Positions 1 to 6,828 are shown, numbered from the stretch's first letter. The stretch is 10,712 nucleotides of DNA from an uncultured Collinsella sp. (GCA_902495085.1 CABUWA010000060.1:1-10712); one strand, 5' to 3'. Notes: a model not told the origin generated them from the sequence alone. Translations and numbers: made by a program.

Positions 1-899
1 AGGACCTTCTTAATCGCCTCGACGTTCTCGCCGGTCATGGCCTTCACCGGGCGCGGCATGGTCGGGCTGTCGAAGATACCCATGAGGTTCATAGCGGTCT
101 TGAAGGCGCCGACGCCACCGGCATAGCCCTGGACGCCCGAGGTGACATCCCAGATGTGCGAAATCTCATTGAGGCGATCCTGCTCGGCCTTGACGGTAGC
201 CCAGTCGCCGGCCTGAGCGGCCTTCCACTGACGCACGTAGCCCTCGGGCTCAACGTTGGCGAGACCCGGGACGGAACCGTCGGCGCCACCGAGGTAGGCA
301 CCGTCAACGACGACCTCGTGACCGGTGAGGATGCTCATCGGGTGGCCGTTCTTCTCGTTCTCCTGAACGAGGTAGCGGAACGAGATGTCATCACCCGAGG
401 AATCCTTGACGCCGGCCAGGACGCCCTCGGCGCCGAGCTTGGCAAGGAGCTTCCAGGGGAGCTTGGTGTGGACGCACACGGGGATGTCGTAGGCGAAGAT
501 GGGCAGGTCGAGCTCCTCGTGCAGGATGCGGAAGTGCTCCTCGACCTCGGTCATGCCCTGCAGGGCATAGAACGGGCAGGTGGCGACAAGCGCATCGGCG
601 CCCAGCTCCTGAGCGACCTTACCATGCTCGATCATGCGCTCGGTCTCGGTATCGATGATGCCGACCAGAACGGGAACGCGGTGGTCGACGATGCGCACGG
701 CCTCGGCGACAATCTGGCGACGGCGCTCGTCGGTGGAGAAGACGACCTCGCCCGAGGATCCCAGGAAGAACAGGCCATCGACGCCGGCATCGATCATGCG
801 GTTGATGCTGCGCTCAAAGGAGGCAACATCGAGCTGGTGGTCTTCGGTATCGGGAACAACGACGGGAGGGATAACGCCGGTGAATTTCTGAGTTGCCAC
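1..899 (-). CDS. Dihydrodipicolinate synthase / N-acetylneuraminate lyase family aldolase (C-terminal end cut by window)
   Basis: A class I (Schiff-base) aldolase of the DapA/NanA family, soluble and cytoplasmic, expected to cleave or form a pyruvate-containing 2-keto acid. The 299 visible codons nearly reach the family's usual 290-310, so only a short tail is missing. The fold signature is clear: GSSGE near residues 48-51, the PFY tyrosine at 111, the catalytic tyrosine in AYDIP at 137, and the Schiff-base lysine in GVKDSSGD at 165. The arginine that follows the YNxP motif in true DapA is absent (the segment reads VCVH), which argues against lysine biosynthesis. The start is GTG at 899, chosen because AGGAG lies 6 nt upstream and the protein begins at the usual family position. 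It is the last visible gene of the run, 68 nt after the esterase-like gene. That placement beside an importer and an acetyl-esterase suggests sugar-acid catabolism, possibly sialic acid. The family is certain; the substrate is not. Confidence 0.9.
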   Translation of the reverse strand, partial: MATQKFTGVIPPVVVPDTEDHQLDVASFERSINRMIDAGVDGLFFLGSSGEVVFSTDERRRQIVAEAVRIVDHRVPVLVGIIDTETERMIEHGKVAQELGADALVATCPFYALQGMTEVEEHFRILHEELDLPIFAYDIPVCVHTKLPWKLLAKLGAEGVLAGVKDSSGDDISFRYLVQENEKNGHPMSILTGHEVVVDGAYLGGADGSVPGLANVEPEGYVRQWKAAQAGDWATVKAEQDRLNEISHIWDVTSGVQGYAGGVGAFKTAMNLMGIFDSPTMPRPVKAMTGENVEAIKKV

Positions 900-920
900 A
901 AGAATCTCCTTAGTTGTCTG

Positions 921-943
921 GCGGGCGGCCCTATGCCACCCAC
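921..943 (-). promoter_or_regulatory. Intercistronic stem-loop before the lyase gene
   Basis: In the minus-strand RNA, GUGGGUGGC can pair with GCCGCCCGC around a 5-nt loop. This gives a 9-bp stem with two G-U wobbles, which would be A-C mismatches on the plus strand. It lies between the esterase-like stop (968) and the lyase ribosome site (906-910). No U-tract follows, so it looks less like a terminator than like an mRNA processing, stabilising or translation-modulating hairpin. Its role is inferred. Confidence 0.4.
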
Positions 944-967
944 TCTTGTTGGCAGTGTCCAGGCCGT

Positions 968-1819
968 CTAGGCCAAAGAACACGGGTAGAACGTTTGGTT
1001 AAAGAAGTCGACGACTTCGTTTTCGAACGCATTGATGCGCTCGTGAGCGTATTTGGCATAGATGATATGCCTTCGGTCACACTCAAGACCGTTGAATACG
1101 GCAAACTGACCCTTGGGATCGCTCACGGTGTCCATAAGCGATGTGCCCATGAGCACCGATCCGCGCACCCGAGACGACAGAGCCTCGAGGCCACCGGGGA
1201 TTGGATTGGCAACCGCCGTGCAGGCAAGGCCCCGCTCGTCCAGAGCGGAAACCGCCAGCGCAACACCGCCGCCAAGGCCCTCGCCCCACGCAAAAATGCG
1301 ATCGGAGTCCACGCCATCAAGATTGCGCGCAACCTTCGCCAGCGCGCAACCCCAACGGACGCGCTCGACAAAAGCGGGTGAAGCAATCCCCCGCTGCAGG
1401 TCGTCCGCACCAGCAACATCGTCATCCAGCGCGAGGACGGCATACCCCATGGCGGCAAATCTCGTCATGTGATGCCAGCCGCGCACAGGCCGATCGATGT
1501 CATGGAACATCAGGCACAGCGGCACGCGCTCAGATACTCGGGCACGACCGACAGGCTCAATCAAACGAGCGTGGACCGCATCGTCACCGAGCTTAAAGGA
1601 AACCTCCGAGTAACGGGCGCAGGGGTTAACAAAGTCAATTGCCGTAATGGCCAGGCCTTGAATCTCAAGATTCGGAGCGCATGTCTCTAAATCAGAAACA
1701 TCTGCTTGGACATCACCGTGCCAGCCCCGATATTCTGCGAGCCTTGACGAAACCGTTCCAGGAATTCCCACGAGCCCGGGGACTATCAGCTCGTCAACAT
1801 TGCTCTCGCACTTAGACAT
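968..1819 (-). CDS. CE7 esterase-like paralog lacking the catalytic serine (probable pseudo-enzyme)
   Basis: An alpha/beta-hydrolase related to the adjacent CE7 esterase, but with the active site degraded. The nucleophile elbow that reads G-A-S-Q-G in the neighbour is G-E-G-L-G here (residues 179-183), so the serine position is glycine 181. The oxyanion segment HGYPG has become HDIDR (106-110), and the PGQGG motif is replaced by an acidic stretch near 132-142. The acid (Asp230), the histidine (His259 in YAHE) and the shared block QFAVFN before it are kept. It has 283 residues against 325, missing about 40 between the nucleophile region and the Asp strand. The reading frame is intact. The start is ATG at 1819, preceded by a purine-rich AGGGAGGGGAGG; a GTG six codons upstream lies inside that ribosome site. 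It overlaps the esterase stop by 8 nt, so translation is probably coupled. It may be a regulatory, binding or structural partner, or a decaying duplicate. Confidence 0.8.
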   Translation of the reverse strand: MSKCESNVDELIVPGLVGIPGTVSSRLAEYRGWHGDVQADVSDLETCAPNLEIQGLAITAIDFVNPCARYSEVSFKLGDDAVHARLIEPVGRARVSERVPLCLMFHDIDRPVRGWHHMTRFAAMGYAVLALDDDVAGADDLQRGIASPAFVERVRWGCALAKVARNLDGVDSDRIFAWGEGLGGGVALAVSALDERGLACTAVANPIPGGLEALSSRVRGSVLMGTSLMDTVSDPKGQFAVFNGLECDRRHIIYAKYAHERINAFENEVVDFFNQTFYPCSLA

Positions 1820-2789
1820 GAGCCTCCCCTCCCTCACAGAAAAACGGAATGATCAGATCGTCAAAATCCTGAATCTCCTCGTGGCCAAAGCCTTCAAAGA
1901 ACTCATGACGCTTGTCGCAGGACAGGTTGTTGTACACCGCAAACTGCGTTGCCGGCGGACAGACGATATCGGCCGTGCCCGTGCCAAACAGCACGGGGCA
2001 CTTGACCATGGGGGCAAAATTCTTGGAATCGAAGTACGCCAGCTTGGCATAGGCTTCGTCAATACAAGTCGAGTCCTCGTCAAACCAGCGCGACCAATAG
2101 CGCAGGCCCTCATAGGCAATATCGTCGGCGTCCAAATCCCAAACCAGGCGGAAATCCGACAGGAAGGGATAGAGGATGGCGGCGCGATTGATAAGCTCGC
2201 TGTTAAGCGCGCAGGTTGCAATACCCAACCCGCCGCCCTGCGATGCGCCGTTCACATACACGCGGGTAAGATCGATGCCCTCGAGCTCGCGAACGATACG
2301 GCACAGAATGCGGATATCCTGATGCAGGCGGACATAGTAGAGGTTGGCCGGGTCGCCGTCGATACCGGCGACGATATGGCCCGCGACCGTCGTGCCCTCA
2401 AATCCACCAATGTCCTCGGAGGGGCCTCCTTGGCCAGGACAATCGAGAGCAATGAGCGCCATGCCCATGCCCGCAAACGACGCCTGCTCAAACCAGCTGC
2501 GGCTTGCACCCGGATACCCATGGAACTGAAGTACCAATGGCACAGGCTCGTCCGAGACGGGTTTAAGGTACTTGGCATGCAGGCGTGCACCACACATGCC
2601 GGTATACCAGAGGTCGAAAAACCGACAGGTCGCGGAATCCGCAACCGAAGCCGCCTCAATCTCGTAGTCGAGCTCGACAGCGTCGGCCTCGGCCATGCGG
2701 TCCTTCCAAAAGAGATCGAAATCCGATGGACGGGGCATAGCGCCTCGGTATTCACCAAATCGCTGTTGTAGCTCCTGAGCACTTGGCAT
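1812..2789 (-). CDS. CE7 family acetyl esterase (acetylxylan esterase / cephalosporin C deacetylase, AXE1)
   Basis: A cytoplasmic serine esterase of carbohydrate esterase family 7, which removes O-acetyl groups from small sugars and related compounds. Its 325 residues match the family's usual 320. The N-terminal pattern (PRPSDFDLFWKD, residues 19-30) is typical. The catalytic triad is visible: Ser183 in GASQGG, Asp274 in TADIVCPP and His303 in GHEE. The oxyanion tyrosine is in HGYPG (90-94). The usual RGQGG motif appears as PGQGG (118-122), a replacement of its arginine. There is no signal peptide, so it acts on imported substrate. The start is ATG at 2789 by family alignment; a TTG at 2804 is also possible and the ribosome site is weak for both. 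It lies 80 nt after the last transporter gene, with a strong hairpin between, and overlaps the inactive paralog by 8 nt. Deacetylation of whatever the importer brings in is the likely role. Confidence 0.92.
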   Translation of the reverse strand: MPSAQELQQRFGEYRGAMPRPSDFDLFWKDRMAEADAVELDYEIEAASVADSATCRFFDLWYTGMCGARLHAKYLKPVSDEPVPLVLQFHGYPGASRSWFEQASFAGMGMALIALDCPGQGGPSEDIGGFEGTTVAGHIVAGIDGDPANLYYVRLHQDIRILCRIVRELEGIDLTRVYVNGASQGGGLGIATCALNSELINRAAILYPFLSDFRLVWDLDADDIAYEGLRYWSRWFDEDSTCIDEAYAKLAYFDSKNFAPMVKCPVLFGTGTADIVCPPATQFAVYNNLSCDKRHEFFEGFGHEEIQDFDDLIIPFFCEGGEAHV

Positions 2790-2825
2790 GGCTCGTGAAC
2801 CCAACCTTTCGAAATCGCAACGGAG

Positions 2826-2853
2826 GTGCGCCCGGCAAGGGAACCGGGCGCAC
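2826..2853 (-). promoter_or_regulatory. Strong intercistronic hairpin between transporter ATPase and esterase
   Basis: A perfect 10-bp inverted repeat, GTGCGCCCGG and CCGGGCGCAC, separated by 8 nt. It begins 17 nt after the ATPase stop and ends 37 nt before the esterase ATG. No T-run follows on the minus strand, so full rho-independent termination is doubtful. A partial terminator or 3' mRNA stabiliser that sets transporter and enzyme levels apart is plausible. The structure is seen directly; the function is inferred. Confidence 0.55.
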
Positions 2854-2869
2854 GGGAGGGAAAGCGAGG

Positions 2870-3697
2870 CTACTCGCCGAGCTTGGGATGCAGCAGCGAC
2901 GGCGCAGCGCCGAGCAGCATCTTGGTGTAGGGGTCCTGAGGGTGCTGGAAGACCTGCTTGGCCTCGCCCTGCTCAACGATCTTGCCGCCATTCATAACGA
3001 TGATGTCGTCAGAGATATAGCGGACCGTCTGGATGTCATGGCTGATGAACACCATGGCCAGGCCGAGCTCCTTCTTAAGGTCGGTCAGCAGGTTCAGAAT
3101 CTGCGCGCGGACCGAAACGTCCAGAGCCGAGGTGGGCTCGTCGGCGATGATGGCATCGGGGTTCAGCGAAAGGGCACGGGCAATTGCGACGCGCTGGCGC
3201 TGGCCGCCCGAAAGCTGGCCGGGAAGAACCTCGGCGGCGGAGCTGGGCAGACCGGTGAGCTCCAAGAGCTCCTTGACGCGCTTCTCCTGCTCGGCCTCGG
3301 TACCCAGGTTGTGGACGCGCATGGGGTCGAGCAGTTGCTCGCGAACGACCATGCGGGGGTTGAGCGCCGTGGCCGGGTTCTGGAACACGACCGAGATGAC
3401 GCGACCCATGTGGCGACGGTCCTCGGCGGTACGTTTGGTAACGTCCTTGCCCTTAAAGTAGACCTTGCCGCTCGTGGGGGCCTGCAGGCCGCACATGACG
3501 TTGGCGGTGGTGGACTTTCCGCAACCGGACTCGCCGACGATGCCGATGGTCTGTCCGGGCATGAGCTTAATCGTTACACCCTGGACAGCGTGAACCAGGT
3601 TGGGGTGCAGAATCGAGCCGGTACGGGTCCTAAAGGTGACGTGGACGTCATCAAGGAAGATGATCGGCTCGACGCCGTTGACTGCGGTCTCGCTCAT
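2870..3697 (-). CDS. Dpp/Opp-type ABC transporter ATP-binding protein (DppF/OppF-like)
   Basis: The second nucleotide-binding subunit of a peptide/nickel/opine-family importer, acting at the inner face of the membrane with the fused permease-ATPase. All ABC motifs are present in order: Walker A GESGCGKST (55-63), Q-loop VFQNP (104-108), signature LSGGQ (162-166), Walker B IIADEP (183-188), D-loop SALD (190-193) and switch His220. The 275 residues are short for OppF/DppF, which usually exceed 300. The chain stops just after DPYTKMLL, where the family normally continues into a cysteine-rich tail, so the tail and its cysteines are missing. The start ATG at 3697 directly abuts the previous gene's TAG and is served by GGAGGTGAT 8 nt upstream, inside that gene. 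It is the last transporter gene. The transporter class is sure. The substrate may be a sugar acid or oligosaccharide rather than a peptide, since Dpp-type importers carry both. Confidence 0.93.
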   Translation of the reverse strand: MSETAVNGVEPIIFLDDVHVTFRTRTGSILHPNLVHAVQGVTIKLMPGQTIGIVGESGCGKSTTANVMCGLQAPTSGKVYFKGKDVTKRTAEDRRHMGRVISVVFQNPATALNPRMVVREQLLDPMRVHNLGTEAEQEKRVKELLELTGLPSSAAEVLPGQLSGGQRQRVAIARALSLNPDAIIADEPTSALDVSVRAQILNLLTDLKKELGLAMVFISHDIQTVRYISDDIIVMNGGKIVEQGEAKQVFQHPQDPYTKMLLGAAPSLLHPKLGE

Positions 3698-5713
3698 CTA
3701 CATCACCTCCGCGTGAGGGGTCAAACCATTTGCCTTGAGCACCTCGTCGGGGAGCTCGGAATAGAAGTGCTCGGTGCCGGGCACGCGCTTGAAGACCGGA
3801 CGGGTGTCCAGGCCAATGCGCGGATGGCTCGAGCGGGGCGCGAAGCGATCGCCCTTGGGGAAATCGCGCGGGCTCGGAACGGCGCCGGGCACCTGGTGCA
3901 GGCGGCCCGAACCGCTCTCGATGGACAGGACGGAACCCAGAAGGCCGCGGGTGTACTCGTGAATCGGGTTGGTGAGCAGCTCCTTGGTGGGCGCCTGCTC
4001 GATAACCTGGCCGGCGTACATAACCGTGATGTTATGGGCAACCTCGGCGACCAGAGCCAGGTCGTGCGAAACAAAGATCATGGCAAAGCCGAGCTTGGCC
4101 TGAAGGTCGTTAAGCAGCTTGATGACCTGCTTCTGGACGGTAACGTCCAGAGCGGTCGTGGGCTCGTCGCAGATGACCAGCTTGGGGTCGCGGGTAAGGG
4201 CCATAGCAATCAGAACGCGCTGACGCTGACCACCGGAAAGCTCATGCGGATAGCTCTCGAGTGTACGCTTGGGATCGAGGCCCACGAGCTCCAGGAGCTC
4301 CTCGGCGCTACGGGTGCCGCCACGCTTGGTGAGCTGCTTCATCTGGGCGGAAATGAGCATGGAGGGGTTGAGCGAGGACAGGGCGTCCTGATAGACCATG
4401 GCGATATCGGTACCGCGCAGGCCGAACCACTCCTTCTTGCTCATCTTGAGCAGGTCGCGGCCCTCCCAGAGAACCTCACCGGAAAGATGCTCGTCATCGT
4501 CGGTCAGGCCCATGATGGCCAGCGTGGTGATGGACTTACCGCAGCCGGACTCGCCTACCAGGCCCATGGTCTGGCCGGGACGGACGTCAAAGTTAACGTG
4601 GTCGACGACGTTGATGTCACCGTGGTGCTCAAACTGGATGCAGAAATCGCGGACCGAAAGGATCGGCTCAACGGACTCATCGGGCACATGGCGGTCGTTA
4701 CGCTTGAGTTCGACATCACGCAGAGCGCCAAGACGGGCGGACAGGGACTGAGCCTGCTCCTTGTAGGCGCGAACGGGGTCGGAGACCAGCAGGTCGGCCT
4801 CGCGGCGCTTGGAGGAGTCGGTCGGATCCAGGGCAGCGGAGGGAGCAGCGGCCATGGCGTCGGTAATGCCCTCGGACAGGATGTTGAGCGCCAGGCAGGT
4901 GATCATGATGGCCAGGCCCGGGAACAGCGCCTGCCACCAACGGCCAGCGAGCACGCCACCGCGAGCGTCGGCGAGGATGTTGCCCCAGGTAGCGGTGGGC
5001 TCCTGGATACCAGCGCCGATGAAGGTCAGCGAGGCCTCGAAGATGATGGCGTCGGCGACCAGGGTAACGGTAAAGACCATAATCGGGGCGATGCAGTTAC
5101 GCAGAACATGCTTGATCAAAATCCACGGAGCCTTGGCGCCGGAAACGATGACCGCGCGGACATAGTCCTCGCCGTACTCGGACACGATGTTGGCGCGCAC
5201 GATACGGGCAATCTGCGGGGTGTACATAAAGCCGATGGCGAAGATGATCGACGGCACGGAATTGCCCAGGATGGAGACGAAGACGGCAGCGAGGGCGATG
5301 CCCGGGATGGACATGATGATGTCCAGGATGCGCATGATCGCCTCGGAAACGGACTTGCGCGAAACCGCCGCGAGGGCGCCCACGACCGAGCCGCAAACCA
5401 GAGCCATGGCAGTGGCGCCAAAGCCGATGATCAGCGAGTAACGACCACCGTAGAGCATGCGCGACAGAATGTCGCGACCCTTATCGTCGGTACCGAAGAT
5501 AAATCCGTTGCCGGGAGCCTGGCGAGCAGTGAAAATCTCGACCGGGCTATAGGGGGCAAGAAGGGGCGCCAGAATCGCGGTCAGGGCGACCAGTGCCAGC
5601 ACGACGGCGGCAATCTTAGAAGACAGCGTCATCTTCTTCCAGCCACCGAGCTTGAGCCCCTTGGAGGCAGCCTTCTCGAGCTGCTCGGTTTGCTTCTCTC
5701 GAATCTTTACCAT
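3698..5713 (-). CDS. Fused ABC transporter permease and ATPase (DppC-DppD fusion)
   Basis: One 671-residue chain joins an inner-membrane permease to its ATPase. Residues 1-290 are DppC-like: a charged N-terminus, a first membrane segment near 33-54, further hydrophobic segments near 93-118, 125-160, 205-227 and 263-285, and an EAA-type coupling loop near 180-208 (EDYVRA...GAK...HVLRN). A polar, charged linker follows (about 291-345). The DppD-like ATPase then shows Walker A GESGCGKS (387-394), Q-loop VYQDA (440-444), LSGGQ (492-496), Walker B LVICDEP (512-518) and His550. The C-terminal motif normally carrying cysteines reads GDRFAPRSS (621-629) with no cysteine. The start is ATG at 5713, 3 nt after the upstream permease stop, with a modest AGGACGG site. 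The stop abuts the next ATG. Permease-ATPase fusions occur in other Actinobacteria. The reading frame is continuous through the linker, so I see no sequencing artefact. Confidence 0.92.
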   Translation of the reverse strand: MVKIREKQTEQLEKAASKGLKLGGWKKMTLSSKIAAVVLALVALTAILAPLLAPYSPVEIFTARQAPGNGFIFGTDDKGRDILSRMLYGGRYSLIIGFGATAMALVCGSVVGALAAVSRKSVSEAIMRILDIIMSIPGIALAAVFVSILGNSVPSIIFAIGFMYTPQIARIVRANIVSEYGEDYVRAVIVSGAKAPWILIKHVLRNCIAPIMVFTVTLVADAIIFEASLTFIGAGIQEPTATWGNILADARGGVLAGRWWQALFPGLAIMITCLALNILSEGITDAMAAAPSAALDPTDSSKRREADLLVSDPVRAYKEQAQSLSARLGALRDVELKRNDRHVPDESVEPILSVRDFCIQFEHHGDINVVDHVNFDVRPGQTMGLVGESGCGKSITTLAIMGLTDDDEHLSGEVLWEGRDLLKMSKKEWFGLRGTDIAMVYQDALSSLNPSMLISAQMKQLTKRGGTRSAEELLELVGLDPKRTLESYPHELSGGQRQRVLIAMALTRDPKLVICDEPTTALDVTVQKQVIKLLNDLQAKLGFAMIFVSHDLALVAEVAHNITVMYAGQVIEQAPTKELLTNPIHEYTRGLLGSVLSIESGSGRLHQVPGAVPSPRDFPKGDRFAPRSSHPRIGLDTRPVFKRVPGTEHFYSELPDEVLKANGLTPHAEVM

Positions 5714-5716
5714 AAT

Positions 5717-6673
5717 CTACACCGTCCTGATGCGCGGGTTGATGAGCAGGTAGAGCATGTCAACCACGATGTTGATGATGATGAAGGCAAGAGCAACGAC
5801 GATGACGACGCCCTGAACCAGGTTCGCCTCGTTGCCCTGAACGCCCTGCAGAATCGCAGTACCCATGCCGGGGAGGTTGAAGATGACCTCGATGACGACA
5901 GCACCGCCCATAAGGTAACCGATCTTAAGACCGAGGGTGGTGACCGGGGTGATCAGCGCGTTGCGAAGAACGTTGATGCCGACGACGACCTTCTCGGGAA
6001 CGCCGGCGCCACGGGCCATGCGGACGTAGTCCTTGTCGAGTTCCTCGACCATGGCGGTACGCACGATACGAGTCATCTGACCCGTCAGCGGAAATGCCAG
6101 GGCGATAGCGGGCATGATCATACGTCCCAGATAGCCAGCCGGGTTGGTGGTGAAGTGAGGCAGAGCACCGGACGCCGGGAGCACCTTAAGGTAGGAAGAG
6201 AACAGCAGGATCAACAGAACGGCAAGCCAGAACGACGGGGTTGCCAAGCCGGCGATGGAGAAGACGCGGATCACTTGGTCCGGCCATTTATCGCGATACA
6301 GTGCCGCGATGACGCCGAGCAAAAACGAGACGACCGCGCCGATGGCTAGACCGATGAAGGTCAGCTGCATCGTGACGGGCAGGGCCGTGGAGATGCGCTT
6401 GGCAACAGAGTTGCGAGCAGCACCATAGGTGCCCATGTCACCATGGATCAGATCGCCCATGTAGCGCACGTAGCGCACGGGCCAGGGGTCGTCCAGACCA
6501 TACTTCTCATGGTACTCGGCAACCGCCTCGGGCGAGGCACCGTCACCCAACGCCGTATAGGCGGGGTCGGTCTTGGAGAACGACATAAGGAAGAACACCA
6601 GGACGGTGACGCCCAATGCCATGATCGGCAGCGCCACGAGACGCCTTCCAATCAAACGTAGAAAGTTGTTCAC
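5717..6673 (-). CDS. Dpp/Opp-type ABC transporter permease (DppB-like)
   Basis: An inner-membrane permease that pairs with the permease half of the next gene to form the translocation path. Its 318 residues match the family. A first membrane helix lies near 12-31 and is followed by the typical DppB periplasmic region (PEAVAEYHEKYGLDDPWPVRY, about 48-68). Further hydrophobic helices lie near 102-125, 138-162, 183-198, 240-262 and 285-309. The coupling loop ELDKDYVRMARGAG...VLRNAL is near 211-240, and the chain ends DMLYLLINPRIR as is usual. The start is GTG at 6673, chosen because AGGGGAG lies just upstream and the family begins with a short tail before the first helix; a TTG at 6706 would place that ribosome site inside the gene. 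It follows a 155-nt gap after the binding-protein gene that holds a stem-loop and a palindrome, and is followed at 3 nt by the fusion gene in the same frame. Confidence 0.93.
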   Translation of the reverse strand: MNNFLRLIGRRLVALPIMALGVTVLVFFLMSFSKTDPAYTALGDGASPEAVAEYHEKYGLDDPWPVRYVRYMGDLIHGDMGTYGAARNSVAKRISTALPVTMQLTFIGLAIGAVVSFLLGVIAALYRDKWPDQVIRVFSIAGLATPSFWLAVLLILLFSSYLKVLPASGALPHFTTNPAGYLGRMIMPAIALAFPLTGQMTRIVRTAMVEELDKDYVRMARGAGVPEKVVVGINVLRNALITPVTTLGLKIGYLMGGAVVIEVIFNLPGMGTAILQGVQGNEANLVQGVVIVVALAFIIINIVVDMLYLLINPRIRTV

Positions 6674-6708
6674 GTTCTCTCCCCTTTCTTTTGTCGGTAG
6701 GACCAACT

Positions 6709-6736
6709 GGTATATGAGTATGGATACTCATTACAA
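6709..6736 (-). promoter_or_regulatory. Candidate internal promoter for the permease genes
   Basis: On the minus strand TTGTAA (6736-6731) and TATACC (6714-6709) are separated by 16 nt, a weak but plausible -35/-10 pair. It would start transcription about 30 nt before the permease GTG. The spacer is almost wholly filled by a palindrome, listed separately. Both hexamers match consensus at only four positions, so this is tentative. Confidence 0.3.
6714..6731. repeat. Perfect 18-bp palindrome (operator candidate)
   Basis: ATGAGTAT and ATACTCAT are perfect inverted arms around a 2-bp centre. A 2-base centre is poor for an RNA hairpin but typical of a dimeric repressor or activator site. It lies in the gap between binding-protein and permease genes and coincides with the spacer of the candidate internal promoter. 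The palindrome is certain; the operator role is inferred. Confidence 0.5.
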
Positions 6737-6768
6737 GACCCGAGCGACATCGAGGCCGCCCGGGTCTT
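6735..6768 (-). promoter_or_regulatory. Stem-loop between binding-protein and permease genes
   Basis: In the minus-strand RNA AAGACCCGGGCG pairs with CGCUCGGGUCUU around a 10-nt loop, a 12-bp stem with one G-U wobble (an A-C mismatch on the plus strand). Such hairpins after a binding-protein gene often let that protein be made in excess over the membrane parts, by partial termination or by protecting the upstream mRNA 3' end. No U-run follows on the minus strand, so it is probably not a full terminator. Confidence 0.55.
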
Positions 6769-6814
6769 TGTTTCAACTATGAGGACGTTGCCTTACGACC
6801 GACGCCCCACATAT

Positions 6815-6828
6815 GACTCAAGCGAGTC
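6815..6828 (-). promoter_or_regulatory. Small hairpin right after the binding-protein stop codon
   Basis: GACTC and GAGTC flank a 4-nt loop directly after the TAA stop (6831-6829) of the lipoprotein gene. The stem has only 5 bp and could arise by chance. It may add to the stabilising effect of the larger stem-loop about 45 nt downstream. Confidence 0.25.

Noticed and set aside
1..899. Annotation of the aldolase as DapA of lysine biosynthesis.
   Set aside because: The arginine after the active-site YxxP segment is missing, and the neighbours are transporter and esterase genes, not lysine genes.
156..971. A 271-codon plus-strand open frame opposite the aldolase.
   Set aside because: The minus strand encodes a DapA/NanA-family protein with all catalytic motifs in a frame that runs off the window edge.
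1800..2771. A 323-codon plus-strand open frame opposite the CE7 esterase.
   Set aside because: The minus strand has the full CE7 triad and signatures; the plus-strand product shows no family features.
2783..6349. A 1188-codon open frame on the plus strand, opposite the transporter genes.
   Set aside because: It is the antisense shadow of three same-phase genes with strong codon bias (few TTA, CTA or TCA codons). The minus strand carries unmistakable ABC transporter motifs, and the translation is Asp/Gly/His-rich with no recognisable domain.
6735..6774. A hairpin followed by TTTGTTTC on the plus strand, like a plus-strand terminator.
   Set aside because: No plus-strand gene precedes it, and the one imperfect pair works as G-U only in minus-strand RNA, so a role in the minus-strand mRNA is favoured.
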